DNA from: Cubamyces lactineus
Taxonomy: Eukaryota; Basidiomycota; Agaricomycetes; Polyporales; Polyporaceae
Direction of reading: 5' to 3'
Assembly (NCBI GenBank): GCA_022376465.1
Contig: JACDTU010000019.1
Coordinates: forward strand, 434,001-498,000
DNA length: 64,000 bases
Both the position numbers and the translations under genes were made by a program. The notes beneath the pieces were generated by a model. It was given only the letters and a program-made list of their open reading frames with translations. It was not told the DNA's origin and made no database searches. This document shows, piece by piece, positions 11,115 to 22,439 of the stretch. The first letter of the stretch is position 1. Each line of letters opens with the position of its first letter.

Positions 11115-12690
11115 TCCTACGAGGCTCTGTTATCGGTCGCCGGCCGACGCAGTTCCCAAGAGGTCATTCGCGAAGTCATGAGCCCTCCCACCATCGTCGG
11201 ATTTGCATAAGCGGACTGTCAGCTGGACTGGGGGACTCGAGAGGGTTTAGACCGAAACTCCCGTGCATCGCCCAATTGCAGCACAAGGTGTTTAAGGCAT
11301 GAGAACTCCCCCGTCCTTGGCGGGCAGGCGCCTTTCTGGGCGAGTTCTCATTACCCCTCATTGGTGCCGCTCGATTGCGAGAGTTGCCGTCGTCGTTCTA
11401 TCGGCGTAGTCGCATCTCCAATCTACTCACGGCAACTGTCCGATGGCTTGAGCAGCTTGCAGAAGCGCTACAAAGGATGACATACCGTTATTGCCTCACT
11501 TCCGCCCAAGAACTCCATGCTTGCGTGAAGTGGTTGTAGGAGGGGTCAAACGCGCACCAGGGTACGTCAAGGGTTGCGAGACGTCGGCCCGCTAGACGCA
11601 GGTTGTGGAAACGCGATGGGACGCCTAGGAAGGCCGCGCTATTCTGCGCACGAATTGCCGGGATGCAATAGCCAGGTGGCGCATACGGACGATCATGAGG
11701 GGGGAGCATATGACTGGAATAGAGAGGCTGAAGTTGCTTCCGCATTCAAACGAAGCTGATCGGTATCTAGTCGCACAAGATTCAGAAGTTCGGCGGTAAG
11801 GATGGAGGTGCGAACAGCAGACCTAATGCATCGTTACCCCGCAGTCGAACAGCTTCCCGGGGCTGGCCCTGAGACAGGGCCATCCTGCAGGAAATGTGCT
11901 CAGACTCCTGTCTGGGCTTGCCGAGCTGCGTTCTCCGCTGGTGCTGCACGGCTTACTACCCCGCACTGTCGTGCGCAGTCTACCAAGCCCGCGCTATGCG
12001 GGGTAACAAGAGCTCTAGAAGGTCAAGTCTCGGCGGAGGGATCGCTTGACTACAACTATCAATAGCATCTCGTTCAGGGGCCGACTTTCCCAGCTATGAA
12101 TGCGCGAGGAAAGCCGTGGTGACTGGGCAGCGCAGCTGACCCCTTATTGGCTTGAGGAATTCGCGAAATCAGTCCCCACTTGTATTCTGTGGGAACGAAG
12201 AGTGGAATGCTATTGAGCTTATCAAACATGACCATTGACGTTGTGAATGTCTGACCATGCATATGGAGAATTGGTATGAGTTCACCGACGATGGATGTGA
12301 GAAGGGTCCATACAAAGTGATGGCAAGAAGGAAGCTGAAGGAAGGCGTTTGAGCGCCTGCAAGCGCTGGCGGCGATGACTAGTGGCAGCTGACCTTGACC
12401 CTCTCCACTTAAAACAAACATGATCAGCTTGCAACGGTGCATCCCTCAGCCTCAGCGGGCTGTGAGCGATGGAGAAGGCGCCGCATTGACGAAACATGGT
12501 CATATGTTGTGACGATGAATTCCCAAGAGTATCACCTTCACTCGCCGGCGCGCGACGAGTCGCATCCACACGCCTCACAGCTGTCCACCTGAATCCAACT
12601 CGTGATGATCCTGCGGTGCGCTATTCTTCTTTCTTCTTGCTTGTGTGGGTAAAGCTCACTTAACCGCTGCGGACTTCCCGAAGGCCCTGG
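11115..12690. other. Intergenic region, no supported gene
   Basis: Only short, overlapping frames on both strands. No domain, tRNA or repeat was recognised. It probably includes the alcohol oxidase promoter at its left end. Confidence 0.45.
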
Positions 12691-12711
12691 ATGGGGCTCG
12701 CGAGATTAACT

Positions 12712-13252
12712 CTAGTTTCTACACCGGAGCACATCGCGACGTGTGAGGCGGCTTTTCACGAAACACTGGCTCACATGGCCTTGCATTCGCCCATTTCGTT
12801 CAGGGAGCTCCGCCGAAGTCGACGTGTCCTCCCGATACCTCCATCGTCTCGGGCACGACAGGTCCCAAGAGCTCGTTCTAGCCCATTGTGGGTGAATATT
12901 GCTTGCTGCACTCTGAATCATCTGACAAGGCGAGCTCGGCGAAGCGACCATAGCGCTGTCCTTCTGGTAGTGCACCAGGTCAGTCTGTAGAGGTGCTAAG
13001 GCTTGGGAAGTTGAATGTTCAGAATTCGATAGGGGATCGGCATAGGTGAACGGTGACTGATCGCTGCATGAATCTTCATCACAGCTGGGACTAGAGCGAA
13101 CTTTCGTATTTTCAAGCATCCAATTGCGCGTAATGTTGTGTATGCGGCTATACACACACTCGTCGTCTGCTGAAATCTGCCCAAGAGAGACTCGATGCAG
13201 CGTCGACTTCGGCTCCTTGAACTCGTGCCGCTGTCGAAGTCGTATGCACTGG
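12712..13252 (-). CDS. Possible hypothetical protein fragment
   Basis: A minus-strand frame preceded by a possible acceptor (GGATCCAG near 13253) reads as a plausible protein: charged at first (RLRQRHEFKEPKSTLHRVS), then Ser-rich. I do not recognise it. No start, no partner exon and no domain could be fixed. It could be a decayed remnant, or chance. It is divergent from the RNA-dependent RNA polymerase. Confidence 0.2.
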
Positions 13253-13365
13253 ATCCATATGATACTAATAGCAAGCCTACATCAACTTGAAGCCAGGTTA
13301 ATTGGATGTGTGGATAAGTAATACCTATTGGTAAACTACTATTAAATATTCGGCCATAGAATTCA

Positions 13366-16300
13366 GTGCCAGTCGTGAACAAGCGGAGATTAGTCAGATT
13401 AGAACACCGCCTCTTTCAGTGCTGCAGCCAGGAGTTGCCACTCGTCGACGCTGCGTTCCTCCCCACGCACTCTAACTCATCCATCTTTTGTATGCTGGTG
13501 AAGGAAACTGTCACTCTCTATACCGCAAGATGCAACGATGGTGTACATCTTAGTGGGATAGCACGTTGTGAACATCCATCTGCGCGTGCGATGCGAATGG
13601 TCGACGACACGACGCGTTTTCTACTTGTTTCTGTCGGCAAGAAGGTTGAAGACCACGTCCTGCGTCAAACACTTTCGTATTGGATACATGAGGGCATTGA
13701 GATCGATCATGAGTGGTCAGTTGGAACGAGGCGCAGCTTCTTTCTGGCCTCGTCCATTCATCTAACTTTCATACTCTATAGCTACCGTTTTCTTGGCTTT
13801 ACGGAGTCGCAAGTAAAGGAAGGGAAGCTGATGTTCTTCCGCGAAGATCACGAGTGGACCGTCGGACGCCTCCTGCCCAGTTTCGGCAACCTCGCACCGA
13901 TATACCTCAATTACGGATACGGAAAGTACTCTGCGCGTCTTGGATTATCCTTCTCGTCAACGCAAGAGTCCATCAATGCAAGTCCACAGATTCATTCAAA
14001 CAACAGGATGGCACGATCTAACGCCTAGCTCTGCGTAGATACCAAGTGAGGCCGCAATTCAGATACCTGACTTGTTCGCGGCAGATGGCTCTGTTCATAC
14101 TGATGGCTGCGGTATCATCCGTGACTCCATCGCCGCACGACTATGCAAGGAGCACGACCTGCCGTCGGATACAACAGGTAGGCAGCCGTGAGGTATAAGC
14201 CGTGCATATTGCTGATAGTGCCTTTAGTTTTCCAGATACGTCGTGGAGGCATCAAAGGCCTCCTTGTTCGATACCCTGATGCCGACTTCGAGCGTTTGTG
14301 TGGAAGAGGCTCTCACAGAGGTTGGATAGCATACCGCCCCTCCATGCTCAAGTACCATGGTGGGCCCACGATTCTAGAGATCAATAACCACAACGCGGAC
14401 CCTGTGCCCACGCGCCTCAACGTTCAATTCATGCTTCTCCTGCTGAGTTTGGGTGTGCCTTTCGAGGTGTTTCAGCGCCTGTTGCAAGATCAACTTGACG
14501 TCGTTGGTCGCATCCTCACGGATAGGGAGCATGCGTTACGCTACATCAAAGGCGAGCTTGACGCAGGAATTGAGGACGACTTCAATCAGAGCAGTAAGCG
14601 CGAGCGCTTGTCTGGCGCCTCTCATCCAGCTTATTCCACATCGACAGTCTACAACATGCTGCTGGCTCAGCACGATCTCTCGGAACCCTACGTTAGACAT
14701 AGGTTGCAGGCCTTCCAGAAGACTCAATATGAAACGCTGAGGCGTAAGATGTGTTTACGCATCCCAGACTCATGCTATCTCTTCGGCGTCGTCGATGAAG
14801 CCGGTGTCCTTGGTCCGAACGAAGTATATATCAATCTGCCTAATCGCAGCGGCGTCCTTGTGCGGGATGTCGTAGTTGCACGGTATGCTGCTACTACTCA
14901 TATGCACGTAACTGAGTCGCTTACGCCGTCGCAGGAATCCATCCTATCACCCAGGGGGTAAGGAATATGACACAATCCCTTGCACGCTGCACTAAAACAT
15001 CTGTAGACATCCGCAAGTTGAGAGCGGTAGACCATCCCTCGCTCCGTCACCATCGCAACTGCATTGGTAAGCGCCTGTCAACTCACGTCCCGTGGTGTTG
15101 TATTAACTTTTGGTGCAGTCTTCTCACGAACGGCTCCTCATTCAGTTCCTGATACAATCGCCTCAGGGTACGTTAACTTCATGTTTCATCAATGGCGGTA
15201 AATACACGATACGATTCTGCAGAGACCTTGACGGGGACATGTACTTTGTCTGCTGGGAACCGACCTTGTTGCCTCCTACCACAATGAAGCCTTTGAGACG
15301 CGCCCCAGCCTTATCCGCAACGCAGAGTACTTCCCATCAACTCCGATCGAGCGCCCGTCAGCCCCCCGGCATGGCTCAAGCAGCCGTCGAGACATTCATG
15401 CAACTACGATTCAACCGGCTACTTGGGAAGATGGCAAACGAATGGCAAAGACAGGCAGAGAAGACGCCAATGCTTGCTAACGCAGAGCTGCCGCTGCAGC
15501 TTGTACCACTCATCGAATCAGCTCTGGTACGTCTCTTGTCCCATGTTCATCCGACGCCCTTGGTTGACATAGCCTATCACAGGACATCATGAAGTCCGGC
15601 GAAGACCTCACCAAATTGGACAAACAATTCAAACGTCTCTGCGCACGCTATGCGCCTACCAACACAGATAACTTCACCAGTCCGATTGAGGTCCTACGCA
15701 ACATGATACCCACCGCCGACGTTTCCTCTCCTCGTCCGTTAGTCTGCGATCCCAGCCTTATCTTGCAAACCGAAGCTCCGGACCTCTGGCGCGAGTACAT
15801 GGCCGAGGCGAAGCGTGTGATGCCACAATTCAACGGAAGCCTTCGAGAGGCTATCCAATCGGATCGTGAGAGCGACACTTGTAGGTCCCTTTAGTCATCG
15901 TCACCCCTTTCGTGGACTGTCGGTTTTCATATCGTACTTTTTCCGCAGCGGGTGTGGCATCGGCGTCTCCTCATGACCTGCGCGATCGGCTTCCACGGCA
16001 CACAGACCAACTTAGGATGGACTATCAGAGTCGCTACTTCGGAGGTCGGCCTTCCGTTCGTTCCGGAGACGCCTTCGTCATTGACTTGTGTGCATGGGGC
16101 ATGTAACAGGAGGCTCACTCGAGATGTTGCGATGCCAACGAATCAGGGCTTCGGCGTGGTATGTAGTATACCATGATATACGGAGAGTGGCCCTGAAGTT
16201 CGTGGATGCTACCAGGTACTACTATGGCTACAGCAAACAGAAAGAAGCATTCGCCTGGCTCGGAGAGCGGTACCTTAACGAGATCAAAGCCTGTGAGCCA

Positions 16301-17606
16301 ATTTCTCCGCTCTCGCTATCATGGGTGGAAACGTAATAACTTGCATCGGCCAGTGGCATCGAATGGGTATAGGCCCGTTATGTACGTCGGCGCTCGCAAC
16401 GCTAGCGCTCAGGCTCGGCCGAATGCCCGCTCAAGATTAGCACGCGAGGATTCTGGGGTGACTCTCGTAGAGCAACCTGCGTCGTCCCGTGTGGACCGTC
16501 CCGATGACGACGCCGCCATGGACACGGATGTGGACGAGCAGGACAACGTCCCTGCCCACAAACGCAGCTCATCCCCCACTGGCTGCGGGGCTCGGCGACG
16601 GCCTGATAACGAAGCTCCCGGCACCACCCCAAATCACCCCCGAGGTAGATGCTCCCGAGACTCGGAGCAACAGTCTCAGCGCTTGCCTCCACGCGTATCG
16701 GTCATAACCCATCCTAAACCAAGGGAGCCCGTCGCCGCGTATTACGATGTGCCCTGCGTACGCCACACGGGACACACATGGCATATTGTTGTCGCAAACG
16801 GGTCCTCCAGGCGCTATATGTGCTACGATTGTGGCTACAGGGTATGTGAGAAGAAAGAGAACGGATTCTGGGCTCCGTCTAGTGCTGTCTTCACGGAGCC
16901 CGTGTCCAACGATCCTCCTCTCCAGGATTCTGTACCGTCCAGCGCACCTTGTACGCGCCAAGGGCTTGTCAGCTCACAAACTTCATCTTCGGGCCCGTCC
17001 TCTCTCCACTCGCATCGAGACCCTGGGCGGATGGTCGCCGATCCCGTCTGCGAGAAGGATCTCGCACTATACGAGGACACGGACGTTGAGGACTCGGATG
17101 ATATGTCTATCTACCATTCTGCCACCGAAGAACAATATACTTCGCGACCTCCCGATCCTCCGCCGCCCCGTCGTTCTTCGACAACCTCTAGGCTCTCGGG
17201 TGCTCCTAGCTCCCTCAGCAGATCAACGCACACATCGCGTATTCCTGGTTCCTCGCGTGGCGACGCTTCCACTCCAATCTCTCGCCCACAACAGGTCTCC
17301 TCTCGCAGAATCTCTAGGCATACGACGGCGGAAACGTTGGAACCCCAGAAGACTCAACAAGTCACGCCGTCTATCGACGAGGAGACCACGAGCGCAAGCT
17401 CACCAAGCCCTCCATTGGTGTCCCGTGACCCTAAGCCGTCCCACCCCGTCGCGAGCGAGGTAGATCCATGTCCCAGATCCCCAGCGCATTCTTGGAGTAC
17501 CAAGGGCAGTAACGGATCCGTGCGTCGCTATACCTGTAAGCTCTGCCAACTTGTGGTCAAGGAGCGGAAGTATGGGTTCCCGGAGGTCTGGATGCCGGAG
17601 TACTGA
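13366..17606 (+). CDS. RNA-dependent RNA polymerase (RNAi) with C-terminal CHCC modules
   Basis: Cellular RdRP of the quelling/RNAi family, which makes double-stranded RNA from aberrant RNA. Exons: (13366)-13715, 13782-13977, 14039-14177, 14228-14882, 14935-14957, 15007-15066, 15119-15167, 15223-15526, 15583-15880, 15949-16044, 16110-16292 and 16354-17606. All phases agree. The catalytic motif GGDLDGD is assembled across the intron at 15168-15222, with its Asp codons at 15224, 15230 and 15236. Upstream FLGFTESQVKEGKLMFF and GYGKYSARLGLSFSS are family-typical. Downstream is LGERYLNEIKA, then a roughly 415-residue Ser/Pro-rich tail with two Cys-His-Cys-Cys modules. Intron 13978-14038 has a GC donor. 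The true N-terminus is not visible: the open frame starts near 13366 without a convincing ATG, so the 5' end is uncertain or truncated. A local frame discrepancy after the catalytic motif is reported separately. Confidence 0.8.
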
Positions 17607-17948
17607 TATCAACGCTGCCTTGTACGGTCTTAAGAACTCTTCCTGTCTTCGTTCCTAGCCCACTGTCACAGGGTCGCGTCGGCTCGACTCTGCCTCTCAT
17701 TCCCTCCTGCAACTGGTCCCGACTGTACTTTATCACATGCTGAATTCGCCTATCCTCTCACCCTGCTAGTAGTATCGTAGCAGTGCCCAGTACTGCACCG
17801 GAATTGTATCTGTACGGCGGTTATAGTATCATGTACATGTACAAATGACTGTTAGGACGAATGCAATAAGGACGATGATCACGATACAATGCCAGTGGGA
17901 CGCGCCACTTAATTCCTGAACGAGCACTAGAAGTGCTTGCTATTCGTG
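17607..17948. other. Convergent 3' intergenic region
   Basis: 342 bp between the 3' ends of the RdRP (+) and transporter (-) genes. No coding signal was seen. Confidence 0.6.
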
Positions 17949-20358
17949 TTACGCACTGTCCTGGCTCGCTTTCGATTCCCGTTGCAGGCTTCCAGCAGTT
18001 GAAGATCCTTGTCGCAAACCATACGTTTCGTCCGTATGCTTGACCATAGGTACCTCACGCAGGAGACACAGCGTAAAGATTCCTGCGCCGCACAAGCCTG
18101 TCATCGTTTTCCATATCACGGACATGCTCGCCGCGAAAGCCTCGCGGACCTCGGTCTTCAGCGGCTCGTCGAGCTGGTTGATGACAGGAATGGCGGCATA
18201 TGCAATCTCCACGCCAGACGGGAACTGCGCGGTAAACGCTTCGGGGAGTCGACGCTTAAGCTGGTTCTGCAGGATTGTACCAGCGATAGTGATGCCCCAA
18301 GTCTGTGAACGCGGAAATGCGAGCAGAGTCAATTCGTTGGCGCGGTACAAGAGACGATGCATGTACGTACTTGGGCGAAGGTGCGTGAGAACGTGTGCAA
18401 GGCAAGGGCTGCGGCAGTGCGAGAAATAGGAAGCGGTGCCATGACGGCAAAGATGGTGGACGCGTACTGCAGGATCGTCAGGGATGTTCGGAAGGGCTCG
18501 GGTTCGTGATAGAAGGTGATGGTGGACTCACAACGGTGCCCGTTCCCACAGCCGTGACAAGCTGAAAACCCACCCATTGAGAGGTGGAGCTGTTTGCCCT
18601 CAGGAGGCTCAAGAGCCCGAAGCCGATGATGGACACGATCCACCCGAAGATATTCGCAGGGCGATACTTGTTGAGGAGCTTGACAGAGAATCCGCAGAGC
18701 AGCGAGAAAGGTGCCATCACGAGTGCCGTGGGAAGTGTGTATACGCTTGAGCGAATAGAGGATGCGCTGAGACAAGCCTGGAAATACACAGGCAAATAAT
18801 CTGAATCGCTAGGTGAGAGCCATGTTCGTTGAGGCAGAACGTGAAGCAACTCACATATAGCAGAAATGCTGACAGTCCCATGGATGAAAGTTGATAGGTA
18901 GCTGTTATGACGAGAATGAGTATCAACAGTTGAAGCATATAGCCAGGGCCTGACCCAGATAGACTGGTCCGGTTTGCTAGCACTTCTGATGGCAAGGTAG
19001 GCTCGGCAGGTACTAGTAGTTCATAGAGGAAGAAGATGGCTATGAGTACTATCCCGACGATCAAGGGAACCAGGACATGTCCAGAATTCCAGGGATACTG
19101 TATGCCGCCCACAGTAAGCCCGTAGAGCGCCAATACAGATCCTGCAGCCATCATCATATTTCCGCTAGAGAGGAGTGCAGCTCAGTCTCGTACTCGAAAA
19201 TAAGACGTAGTGACAAACCTCCAGTCTATCCGAGTAAGCTGCTGTATAGCAGAGCCTTCGGGGGAACGTACGCGAAGGAAAAATGCCACAAGACAGAATG
19301 CGAGGCCAGTGAGCGGCAAATTGAGGTCTACGGGGTATGGTCAGACAAATCCAGCCCGAATGGACGTAGAGCAGCACAGACAGAATACCCATCGCCAAGT
19401 CGCCTTTTCAGCCAACGCTCCGCCCTGTCCGTCAAGCACGGTATCAAAATGCATTACTGGTGGTAGATGAGGGGCAAGTACGTACGATGACTGGCCCAAC
19501 GCCCGCTGCAAGGGCCCATACAAGGACGATCATTCCTTGGTATACCCCTCTTTCTGCTAGTGACACAAGGTCGGAGGTAATGATCTGCGACATATTGAGG
19601 ATCGAGCCGCCGCCCATACCCTGGACAACTGCGATACATGCGCATGAGCCACATCCACGATGGAGAAGATCGCCTTGTCGTGTAGGCTCACCTCGCCCCG
19701 CAATCAAAGTATCCATGTTCGGAGCAGCTCCCGCAATGATGCTGCCGATGGAAAAGGCCGCGATGCTGACGAGCATGACAGGCTTCCTCCCGAATATGTT
19801 GGCAAAACGTCCGGAAAGTAGAAGGATCGCTGCGCTGGCTAAGCCATACGCGGATCCCACCCATATAAACTTGTCGCCACCATTGAGCTCGTCGGTTATA
19901 GTGGGCAACGTCGTAGGAATGGCAGTGAGGTCCAAGGCGCTGAGAAAAGCAGATACCAAGATGGCGAGGAAGGAGAGCCAGAAGTTGGACCCTTTCCGGC
20001 TACCGCTTGAGGGTGATATCAGGCATGGAGGGACGGTTCGTAGGTAGTAAGTGGTAGCTCACTTCTTGTGATGCTTTATACCTGGTGCATATACATCTCA
20101 GACGCGGATCCTTCTGTATTAGATGAGCACTTACCTAGTGGCCTTCCGCCGAGGTATGGAGCCGTTGAGAACTTGTAACACTAGTGAGCACTGCCCAACC
20201 TACAGCTTGTGGTGACGATCCGTACAAACAGACAACGGCTCACCGGGTGGTACCACGGGCGGAGCGAAAGCTGGAGCTGGAGCAGGCGGGACGCTGGCAG
20301 AAAATGCAGACGAGAGAAGTTGCTCATCCGCGACACGATCACGGCGGTATTGCCACAT
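17949..20358 (-). CDS. Major facilitator superfamily transporter, DHA2-like
   Basis: Plasma-membrane proton antiporter type protein, probably exporting drugs or small molecules; the substrate cannot be told. Eleven exons: 20358-20244, 20171-20135, 19999-19692, 19628-19486, 19424-19382, 19327-19219, 19164-18955, 18901-18855, 18800-18532, 18466-18371 and 18302-17949. They give 576 residues in one consistent frame. About 14 hydrophobic segments can be counted, as in the DHA2 (14-TM) group. MFS signatures include GRFANIFGRKPVML (the loop 2-3 motif) and GRVVQGMGGGSILNMSQI. The first LDLTAIPTTLPTITDEL helix is typical of the DHA2 family. The first two exons are less certain because the intron between exons 2 and 3 is 135 nt. 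Confidence 0.85.
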
Positions 20359-20499
20359 ACACGATAGTCGTATTTGCGTTGTCGTCAAGCGTTTGCTGTA
20401 TCGGCTAGTACAGTGTACACATAAAGATCCAGCATGGCTAAATGCTTGGCGTAGAGCTGCATATAAACATTGAATTCGGACGCAACTATTTCAGTAGTG

Positions 20500-20757
20500 G
20501 GGTTGCAACCCTCCCGTCTATTAGACGGCGAGGAGTTGCGACCGGATGCAAGTCCGGCGTCAAAGAGGACCTGCTGCGAGCACGCCTATGTCCGACGGAG
20601 GGGCTTGCAACCGCGGTTGCAAGTACGTTACCGACGGTTGCATGCTCGGATACTACGAACGTAAGTCAGTACATGTTCCACAAAACGGCTCCGCTCAGGG
20701 TCGAACCCCGAGCTTAACCTATCCACAACAGGCAGCATTACCACTTCACCACCACAG
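20500..20757 (-). repeat. tRNA-derived SINE-like element, copy 1
   Basis: Minus-strand pol III promoter boxes are present: A box TGGTGAAGTGG (20751-20741) and B box GGTTCGACCCT (20707-20697). They are followed by a roughly 200-bp body shared in inverted orientation with 28841-29108. The body has an 18-bp palindrome (TTGCAACCGCGGTTGCAA, 20605-20622) and other inverted repeats. The head resembles a tRNA but does not fold as a clean tRNA by eye, so a SINE is favoured over a tRNA gene. Confidence 0.6.
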
Positions 20758-21505
20758 CTTTAAAGTAAAGCTTTTAACAAGAATATATTACCCTACCACA
20801 AGCTCATCTAGGTACCGAGCAAGGTGAACGCTACAACCGCAATATAACCAGATGCCCCGTCGTAAATCACGGCATACATCATCACGCATCACCTCTCCCT
20901 GGTAGGCGTGCTGGGACACGACAAACGAGCGCGCGGGGGTGTTAGCTTCGACCATTTTGTAACTGTGGGTAGTCTATTCCTCTTGCTTACCTTGTTTTTG
21001 ACGATGTGGAGTAGGCGCTGATTACGACCGGCTTCGTCTGGGTCCCGAGCTCTGACGGTGCAGTGTTTGTGTTCCAACGGCCCATCCGGCCGCCTTCAAG
21101 GGATGGTGGGCGTATGAGTACACCGCGTGAGTGGAATCCCTTCGACATCTATTGGACGCCATCTAACTAATGTACAGGACCGCTGAAATGCTCAAGGATC
21201 GCTTCAATATAAACAACACTGACTTGAGCTGCCACACGACATCCCGATCGAAGGAGAAGGATTTTTCATCGGGGAGTCGAACTAGCATGGGTGGCGAAGC
21301 GTATGTAGACAGCATGTGCACGACTTCTTCATGCCAAAATCCGGCTTTTGCATATTGTATGTAGTCGTAGTCAATACGCATCACGTGGCAAGATCTCACA
21401 TCGTGCTACAGTAATGAGAATGCTGAGCAGACCGCCGCACCAACTCAATGTCCCGCTCAAGGGTTACTATTGCGATCGACGCGATGATCTATGTCATACC
21501 GGCGG
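20758..21505. other. Intergenic region between SINE copy 1 and LTR element copy 1
   Basis: No gene could be supported. Short frames only; no motif recognised. Confidence 0.45.
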
Positions 21506-21510
21506 GGTTT
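21506..21510. repeat. Target site duplication of LTR element copy 1 (left)
   Basis: GGTTT, repeated at 28745-28749 directly after the 3' LTR. Confidence 0.85.
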
Positions 21511-21907
21511 TGTTACGACGCTCAGTACGTCACGGTCACCCAGTTTCCTTTTCCTCTCTCTCCCTCGTGCCTCCGTTATGCCACGTCATCCTTTCCCACC
21601 GGTTCACACGGCTGTTGTATTACTACCCTATCACCTTCCGCCACGTCATCGCCACATCATCTGTATTCCCAGCCCTGACTCTACGTAGTTATACTGGACC
21701 CTCACGGTACGTGGCGCCTACGTGGCGCTGACGTGTCCATGTCTCTCTTCCTGTATTTAAGACCAGAGGATCCACTCGGGATCCTCAGCTCGACCTGGTT
21801 ATCCATTGCCTATTCCTCTGAACCTCTACTCGACTCGAACTACTGGAGACCTCTGGTCCGATCCCTAGGACGTCGCTTGCTGTGACCGATCTAGGCTCGT
21901 CGTAACA
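21511..21907 (+). repeat. 5' LTR, family A copy 1
   Basis: 397 bp, starts TGTTACGACG and ends CGTCGTAACA (perfect 10-bp inverted ends). It contains several ACGTCA/TGACGT (CRE/bZIP-like) motifs and the TATA-like TATTTAA at 21754-21760. Confidence 0.95.
21754..21760 (+). promoter_or_regulatory. LTR TATA box
   Basis: TATTTAA, 33 bp upstream of AGCTCGACCT (21787-21796). That sequence is the exact complement of the primer-binding site and so the predicted transcript 5' end. Confidence 0.6.
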
Positions 21908-21909
21908 TT

Positions 21910-21919
21910 AGGTCGAGCT
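21910..21919 (+). other. Self-priming primer-binding site
   Basis: AGGTCGAGCT starts two bases (TT) after the LTR and is the exact reverse complement of 21787-21796 in the LTR. There is no TGG start as expected for a tRNA 3'-end primer. This matches the Tf1/sushi mode, in which the mRNA 5' end primes reverse transcription. Confidence 0.65.
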
Positions 21920-22439
21920 CACCAGAACCCGTCGATCTACCCAGATCTCGACACACGACACCCGCTCAAGACAGAGCGGCCCCGAACCGAACAACACGGC
22001 GTCGATACCAAAAGAATTTGCGGTTGACAAGGAAGCCAAGCTAGTCTACTACGAAGGGCAACAAGTCTTCTGGAAGAACAAGTCCTGGCACTTCACCGAA
22101 GTCCCTCTCACCTGGCGGAACTGCCTTGACATCGACCCCGACTACCGAAGATGCTACCACGAAATATCACTTGGAGACGAACTTCCGGAGGAACCAGCGG
22201 CCACCCCGGAACCGAGAACAGAACCAGAACAACCTTCCCCGGTAGACTTCACTACTCCCAGACCAGCTCAGGCGGAGATACTCGAGGAGAGTGAACCAGA
22301 AAGCGAGAACGCTACAAGAACTTCGAACGACGACCACGACCCGGAGGGAAGCGAAGCCGCACCAGAACCCGTAGGGAAGACCCCTCAAGAAGAATCGAAC
22401 CGAACTGCAAACGAACCCGAAGGCCGAACCGAAGCCACG
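21912..22439 (+). other. AUG-less open frame in frame with gag
   Basis: Directly after an in-frame TAG at 21909-21911, the gag frame is open for 176 codons with no ATG until 22440. The translated text looks protein-like (for example VYYEGQQVFWKNKSWHFTEV, then an acidic Pro/Glu-rich stretch). The same layout is present in copy 2. Confidence 0.55.

Noticed and set aside
12691..12990. Plus-strand frame as the missing N-terminus of the RdRP
   Set aside because: No similarity to RdRP N-terminal regions and no splice path that joins it in phase.
20697..20751. tRNA gene on the minus strand
   Set aside because: A and B boxes are present but no clean cloverleaf or acceptor stem, and the sequence continues into a body repeated elsewhere; a SINE fits better.
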